Of a DNA stretch of 22,027 nucleotides, positions 18,734-22,027 are shown in pieces. This DNA comes from Gemmatimonadota bacterium (lineage in GTDB: Bacteria > Gemmatimonadota > Gemmatimonadetes > Gemmatimonadales > Gemmatimonadaceae): contig PLMM01000082.1 in assembly GCA_003142495.1 (NCBI GenBank), forward strand, positions 1 to 22,027, read 5' to 3'. Every line of letters starts with the position of its first letter. The first letter of the stretch is position 1. Position numbers and translations under genes: made by a program. A model generated the notes under the pieces. The model was not told the origin of the DNA, ran no database searches, and saw only the letters and a program-made list of their open reading frames with translations.

Positions 18734-20241
18734 ATCGAGCTCCACTTTCGCTCGAGCCGGCGTGCGAGGCGCGACAGCGGGAGCGAGAGCGCGAGATAGA
18801 TGACGGAGCAGAGCAGCCCGGGCACCACCCAGCTGCCGACGTTCGTCGCGTAGATCGCCGTCTGCTTCGTGAGCTCGACGACCGTGATCACGGAGACGAG
18901 CGACGAATCCTTGAGCAGCGCGACGAAGTCGTTCGTCATGGGCGCAAGCGCGAGGCGAAGCGCCTGCGGTCCGCGCACGAGGCGAAGGATCTGCGCCTCC
19001 GAGAGTCCGAGCGTGCGCCCGGCCTCGAGCTGCGAGCGCGGGATCGCCTGGAGCGCCGCGCGATAGATCTCGGATTCGTACGCCGCGTAGTTGAGCCCGA
19101 GGCCGAGCACGGCGGCAACGAACGCGGGAAGCCGTATGAAGCCCGAGAGCCCGTAATACAACACGAAGAGCTGGAGCAGCACCGGCGTGCCGCGAATGAT
19201 CTCGACGTACACCGCGAGCGGCGCGCGCACGAGCGGAGATCCGTACACGCGTCCCGCGGCCACCGCGATGCCGACGGCGACCGCGAGCATCATCGCGAGA
19301 CAGGAGAGGAGCAACGTGATGAGCGCTGCGCGCAGCAGCGCGGGCAGATACGAGCGCACGCTGCGCACACTCGCCGCCGCTCCCACCGCATGCGGCCCGG
19401 CGGAGTCCGTGAGCGCACGCGCGAAATACTGCACCTGTGTCGTGTCCCACACCTTCCACGCGCGGAAAGTCTTCTCGAGCGAGCCGTCGCGCATGTGCGC
19501 GCGCAAGATCACGTTCACCGAGTCGCGGAGCGCGGTGTCGGCCGCCGCGAGCACCGCAACGTAGTGGCCAGTGGCCACGGGAACGGGTTGAATGTAGAAA
19601 CCGCCCGAGCGACGGAGCGATCGATCGGCGATGATGTTGTCCAGAAGCACCGCATCCACGCGGCCGGAAACCAGATCGCTGTACGGATGCACGTCGTCGT
19701 CGTACGAGATCGGGATCGGACCGGCGTGCGGCTGCAAATCGAGCAGCGTCTGATATGCGCCGGTGCCGCCAAGCGTGGCGACGCGCTTGCCGGAGAGATC
19801 GGCGAGCGTGCGATAACGCGCGCTGTCGGCGAAACGAACCGCGAGCACCTCGCGGAACTCGAAGTACGGGATCGACACCGCGTGTCGCGCGCGCAGCTCG
19901 GGCCTGTCCTCCACGCCGGACATACCGATCGAGAAATCGCCGCGCTCCACCGACGCCTCGATCGAGCTCCACGCCACCTGCACGAACACCGCATCGCGAT
20001 GCAGATCGTGCCCGATCATCTGCGCGATCTCTACATCGAAACCGCGCACCTTCGCGGGATCCGCGGGATCAGCCTCGACGAACGGTGCGCCGCCCTCCGC
20101 GTCGCCGCCCCAGCGCAGCGGCGCGTGCGGCGTGCTCGCGGGCGCGCACGCGAAAATCGCGAGCGCCGAGAAGAGCGCCGAGAAGAGCGCCGAGAGTGAG
20201 CGGCGGTAGAGCTTCTTGCGACCCGCCGCGGTGGCGTCTAT
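18730..20241 (-). CDS. Fused substrate-binding/permease protein of an amino-acid ABC transporter, probable ATA start
   Basis: About 503 residues. A signal-peptide region (KKLYRR, core SALFSALFSALAIFA, Cys32 as a possible lipobox) is followed by an SBP_bac_3 domain (residues about 43-275; LRWGGDAEGGAPFVE, GFDVEIAQMI, GKRVATLGGTGAY, GRVDAVLLDN). Then comes a HisM/GlnP-type permease domain (about 295-500) with the EAA loop LEAGRTLGLSEAQILRLVRG near 405-424. The first ordinary start, GTG at 20049, would cut off the signal peptide and first strand. Between the upstream stop at 20335 and that GTG the frame has no ATG, GTG or TTG. I therefore take ATA at 20241, which forms ATAG with the preceding gene's stop and has GGAAG 8 bases before it. 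The fusion resembles GlnP-type transporters. Confidence 0.8.
   Translation of the reverse strand: MDATAAGRKKLYRRSLSALFSALFSALAIFACAPASTPHAPLRWGGDAEGGAPFVEADPADPAKVRGFDVEIAQMIGHDLHRDAVFVQVAWSSIEASVERGDFSIGMSGVEDRPELRARHAVSIPYFEFREVLAVRFADSARYRTLADLSGKRVATLGGTGAYQTLLDLQPHAGPIPISYDDDVHPYSDLVSGRVDAVLLDNIIADRSLRRSGGFYIQPVPVATGHYVAVLAAADTALRDSVNVILRAHMRDGSLEKTFRAWKVWDTTQVQYFARALTDSAGPHAVGAAASVRSVRSYLPALLRAALITLLLSCLAMMLAVAVGIAVAAGRVYGSPLVRAPLAVYVEIIRGTPVLLQLFVLYYGLSGFIRLPAFVAAVLGLGLNYAAYESEIYRAALQAIPRSQLEAGRTLGLSEAQILRLVRGPQALRLALAPMTNDFVALLKDSSLVSVITVVELTKQTAIYATNVGSWVVPGLLCSVIYLALSLPLSRLARRLERKWSSI
20161..20196. repeat. Three 12-base tandem repeats in the signal peptide core
   Basis: Three consecutive units of GAGCGCCGAGAA (the third ends AG) encode, on the minus strand, repeats of Ser-Ala-Leu-Phe in the hydrophobic core of the transporter's signal peptide. 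The 12-base unit keeps the frame, so copy-number change would alter core length only. Confidence 0.9.
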
Positions 20242-20678
20242 CGAGCGATCTTCCGGAGACGACGACGGATGCCGCGCGGGAGAAAGAACGCGGCGGCGAC
20301 GATCACTTCCTGCAGCGCGGTCGGATGCAGATCCTCAATTGCGCCATCCCAGTGGTCGCGCACCACGCGCATGCCGGCGTTGGTGATGAGTCGACGCACG
20401 GCGAGCACGAGCACGAAAACGTCGTCGACCTGCCCGAGAAACGGGATGAAGTCGGGAATCAAATCGATCGGCGAGACGACGTACGCGATGGCGACGCCCA
20501 AGAGCACCTTGTCGAGCACGGCGACGCGCGGATCGGTGACGAGTCCGACCATGAGCCGGAGATACGACGGGATCTGCGTGATCGTGCCGATCAGCGTGCG
20601 CTTGGCGCCGGTGCGCGGGGCCCGGCCGCGGCTGCGCGATCTCGTGTGGGCGCCTGCCGTGCTGGTTGTGGCGGTCAC
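20238..20678 (-). CDS. DUF1232/YkvA-like small membrane protein
   Basis: A 146-residue protein. The N-terminal 30 residues are basic and Thr/Ser-rich. The DUF1232 core follows, with VLLGVAIAYVVSPIDLIPDF and IPFLGQVDDVFVLVLAVR at about residues 58-95; the SPIDLIPDFIP stretch is the hallmark of YkvA-type proteins. Two hydrophobic stretches suggest a membrane hairpin. The C-terminus is basic (PRGIRRRLRKIAR). The molecular role of the family is not established. The GTG start at 20678 overlaps the previous stop as GTGA, and its own stop forms ATAG with the transporter gene, so it is translated within the same chain. A part in transport is suggested by position only. Confidence 0.87.
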   Translation of the reverse strand: MTATTSTAGAHTRSRSRGRAPRTGAKRTLIGTITQIPSYLRLMVGLVTDPRVAVLDKVLLGVAIAYVVSPIDLIPDFIPFLGQVDDVFVLVLAVRRLITNAGMRVVRDHWDGAIEDLHPTALQEVIVAAAFFLPRGIRRRLRKIAR

Positions 20679-21088
20679 GTCGTGGTGCCTCCGGATGGGT
20701 CGGTCGGTGGTGCCGCCGGCGGTTCGGCCGATGGCGTTGCCGGCGTCACGGCCGCGGGCCGCTCCGTCGTGACGCGCGCAACATTGCGCGACGCCGCCTC
20801 GACCACATCACTTGCAACTGACTTGCCAGCCGCCGCAACACCGGAGAGAACGCCCATCGCCTTGTTCATGAGCCCCATCGTCTCCGAGATCGTCGACGCC
20901 GAAACTCGACCAGCGCGCAGCGTATCCTCGACCCCCTCGGCGAAGCGCTGCAGCGCGTTCGGCGACTGCGCCGTTCGCTCCGCGTACTTCGACTCGAGAA
21001 ACTCGATGTAGTCGAGGAGCTGATACCCGCGCTCGTCGGGAAGAACGTCGAGAGTGCGGACGATGCGATCGCGAAGATTGGAGTTCAT
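20675..21088 (-). CDS. Small hypothetical protein, DUF2281-like N-terminus and Pro/Thr-rich tail
   Basis: A 137-residue protein I do not recognise as a whole. Residues 1-35 (LRDRIVRTLDVLPDERGYQL then LDYIEFLESKY) resemble the short helical DUF2281 segment found in some small antitoxin-like proteins. Residues 40-105 look like amphipathic helices rich in Ala, Ser and Val. Residues 108-137 are a disordered-looking Pro/Ala/Thr tail. There is no signal peptide, membrane segment or catalytic motif. The start is ATG at 21088, without a good ribosome-binding site. It is the first gene of the chain leading to the transporter, with a GTGA overlap to the DUF1232 gene. An adaptor or scaffold role is possible but unsupported. 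Confidence 0.75.
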   Translation of the reverse strand: MNSNLRDRIVRTLDVLPDERGYQLLDYIEFLESKYAERTAQSPNALQRFAEGVEDTLRAGRVSASTISETMGLMNKAMGVLSGVAAAGKSVASDVVEAASRNVARVTTERPAAVTPATPSAEPPAAPPTDPSGGTTT

Positions 21089-21154
21089 GGCAGGCTGATC
21101 CGTGTAAATGCGCGAACGCGACTCCTGTGATTTACCACGGATGCCCGGATGTAG

Positions 21155-21184
21155 CTACGCCCCTCGCGACTGCGAAGGGCGTAG
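21155..21184. other. Strong hairpin between the M15 peptidase and the transporter chain
   Basis: The inverted repeat CTACGCCC (21155-21162) and GGGCGTAG (21177-21184) has inner pairs that extend it to 13 positions with one mismatch around the loop GACT. It lies 31 bases after the peptidase stop on the minus strand. No T-run follows on either strand, so it may be a Rho-type or processing hairpin rather than a classical terminator. Confidence 0.55.
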
Positions 21185-21214
21185 TAGTGAAGCGGTGCTG
21201 CGACTGCCCAGGCG

Positions 21215-22018
21215 TTATCCGCGTCCCCAGCGGGCGCGAACGCCGCGCGCGTCGACGTGCGCGAACGGACCGTGCATCGAATTCCCACGGTAGATCCCCA
21301 CGCCGCCGACGAGCTCGGGGTGCGCGGCCTCGACGCGATCAACCGCGTCGCGAATGACTTTCGCGTCTGCCGCATTCACGCGTCCATCGTGATTCAGGTC
21401 CTGCATGCGGCCGGTGCCATTGTTGTCGACGAAGACGTCGGCGGCATCGCCGTACTGGTGGCGACTGTCGCGTGCGCGACCGCCCTCACCCACACCCTGC
21501 ACGTTGTACTCGGGGGTCCGGAAGCCGGACATGACCGACAGGTGCTCGACGTGCACACCGTGCGCATTCAGATCCTGGATCACGAGCTCGAGCTTGTCGA
21601 CGAGGCGCTCGTTGAGCACGAGATACTTGGGCCACGTGTCCTGCTGGTCGTGCGTCAGAAAGTCGCTGAGCCGGAAGTGATCCGAGACGTAGGTGCTCTC
21701 GTTTTCCTGCGTGACCTCGATGAAGCCTTCCGGATTTGCGTAGAGCTCGGAGCGCGGGGCGTGACGCTCCGCGGGCCAGCTGCCGATGCGATACGAGCCG
21801 ATCCGCCCGGACCGCTTGGCGGAGAACGGAAGCATCGTGATCAGGGAGAACGAGCGCGTCGCATCCATAAGTGGATGGACGCCGGCGATCTCGAGAGCGC
21901 TGTCGCCGAAGAGCTGGGCGAGGATCGGGATGCCGAGAGTGGGGGTGCCACGGGCGACGAAGCGGGCGCGGAGCTTCCCACTGAGACCGACCAGCGAATC
22001 GAGGAACGCGAACGCCAT
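21215..22018 (-). CDS. M15-family zinc D-Ala-D-Ala carboxypeptidase-like protein, possibly 5'-incomplete
   Basis: At least 267 residues; the frame runs to the window edge, so the true start may lie outside. The C-terminal half is a peptidase M15 domain, a zinc enzyme that trims peptidoglycan stem peptides. It has FRLSDFLT near 115-122, SGFRTPEYN at 164-172, SRHQYGDAAD at 185-194 (zinc ligands His187 and Asp194) and the closing AHVD at 253-256 (His254). Between the last two motifs lies DLNHDGRVNAAD at 207-218, an EF-hand/dockerin-like calcium loop. The N-terminal 100 residues include LITMLPFSAKRSGRIGSYRI then GSWPAERH, which looks like a conserved segment of related exported proteins. No signal peptide is visible within the window. 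It is separated from the next gene by 126 bases. Confidence 0.85.
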   Translation of the reverse strand: MAFAFLDSLVGLSGKLRARFVARGTPTLGIPILAQLFGDSALEIAGVHPLMDATRSFSLITMLPFSAKRSGRIGSYRIGSWPAERHAPRSELYANPEGFIEVTQENESTYVSDHFRLSDFLTHDQQDTWPKYLVLNERLVDKLELVIQDLNAHGVHVEHLSVMSGFRTPEYNVQGVGEGGRARDSRHQYGDAADVFVDNNGTGRMQDLNHDGRVNAADAKVIRDAVDRVEAAHPELVGGVGIYRGNSMHGPFAHVDARGVRARWGRG

Positions 22019-22027
22019 CGGCTTTGC

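Noticed and set aside
18734..19972. Upstream extension of the ABC ATPase frame (413 residues)
   Set aside because: It is an out-of-frame reading of the permease gene. The ATPase begins at the ATG at 18733 with a normal length.
20161..20196. Tandem repeat considered as a CRISPR-like or regulatory array
   Set aside because: Units are only 12 bases, directly adjacent without spacers, and fully explained as codons of a signal peptide.
18697..20199. Plus-strand open frame of 500 residues opposite the transporter genes
   Set aside because: The translation is mostly Arg/Glu/His/Ala low-complexity sequence without a start signal, while the opposite strand carries recognisable SBP, permease and ATPase motifs.

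Overview
The window is about 22 kb of very GC-rich, densely coded bacterial DNA. I see 19 protein genes and no RNA genes, insertion sequences or CRISPR arrays. The high GC, GTG/TTG starts, near absence of Shine-Dalgarno sequences and chains of 4-base gene overlaps suggest an environmental diderm. The toast-rack protein, YpfJ-type peptidase and M15 peptidase with an EF-hand-like loop look like Gemmatimonadota. That assignment is an impression from protein style, not from a phylogenetic marker.

Left part (1-8.1 kb). Three plus-strand envelope genes come first: a 5'-incomplete polytopic membrane protein, a secreted toast-rack/LiaF-like protein and a membrane-anchored YpfJ-type zinc metallopeptidase. 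Facing them is a minus-strand group read from right to left: APC amino-acid permease, terminator, DHH phosphoesterase, NifU C-terminal-like Fe-S protein, Mrp/ApbC Fe-S carrier ATPase and a MATE exporter.

Centre (8.4-16.4 kb). Seven plus-strand genes have no non-coding bases between them. Every junction is a 4-base start/stop overlap (GTGA, ATGA, GTGA, ATGA, TTGA, GTGA). The order is GT4 glycosyltransferase, two different PaaK/CapK adenylate-forming ligases, a GNAT, a FemAB/BioF2-like acyltransferase, a second GNAT paralogous to the first, and a Wzx-type MOP flippase. The reading is that a glycoconjugate is built, decorated with activated acyl or aminoacyl groups, and flipped across the membrane. 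I know no described pathway with this exact composition, so this is the best candidate in the window for an undescribed system. Its last gene overlaps the stop codon of guaB tail to tail.

Right part (16.4-22 kb). All genes are on the minus strand. From right to left: an M15 zinc peptidase; a chain of a small hypothetical protein, a DUF1232/YkvA-like membrane protein, a fused substrate-binding/permease protein and an ABC ATPase (polar amino-acid uptake); then guaB (IMP dehydrogenase). The fused transporter has no ATG, GTG or TTG ahead of its obvious signal peptide. The best start is an ATA codon in an ATAG overlap with the upstream stop, in keeping with the other junctions.
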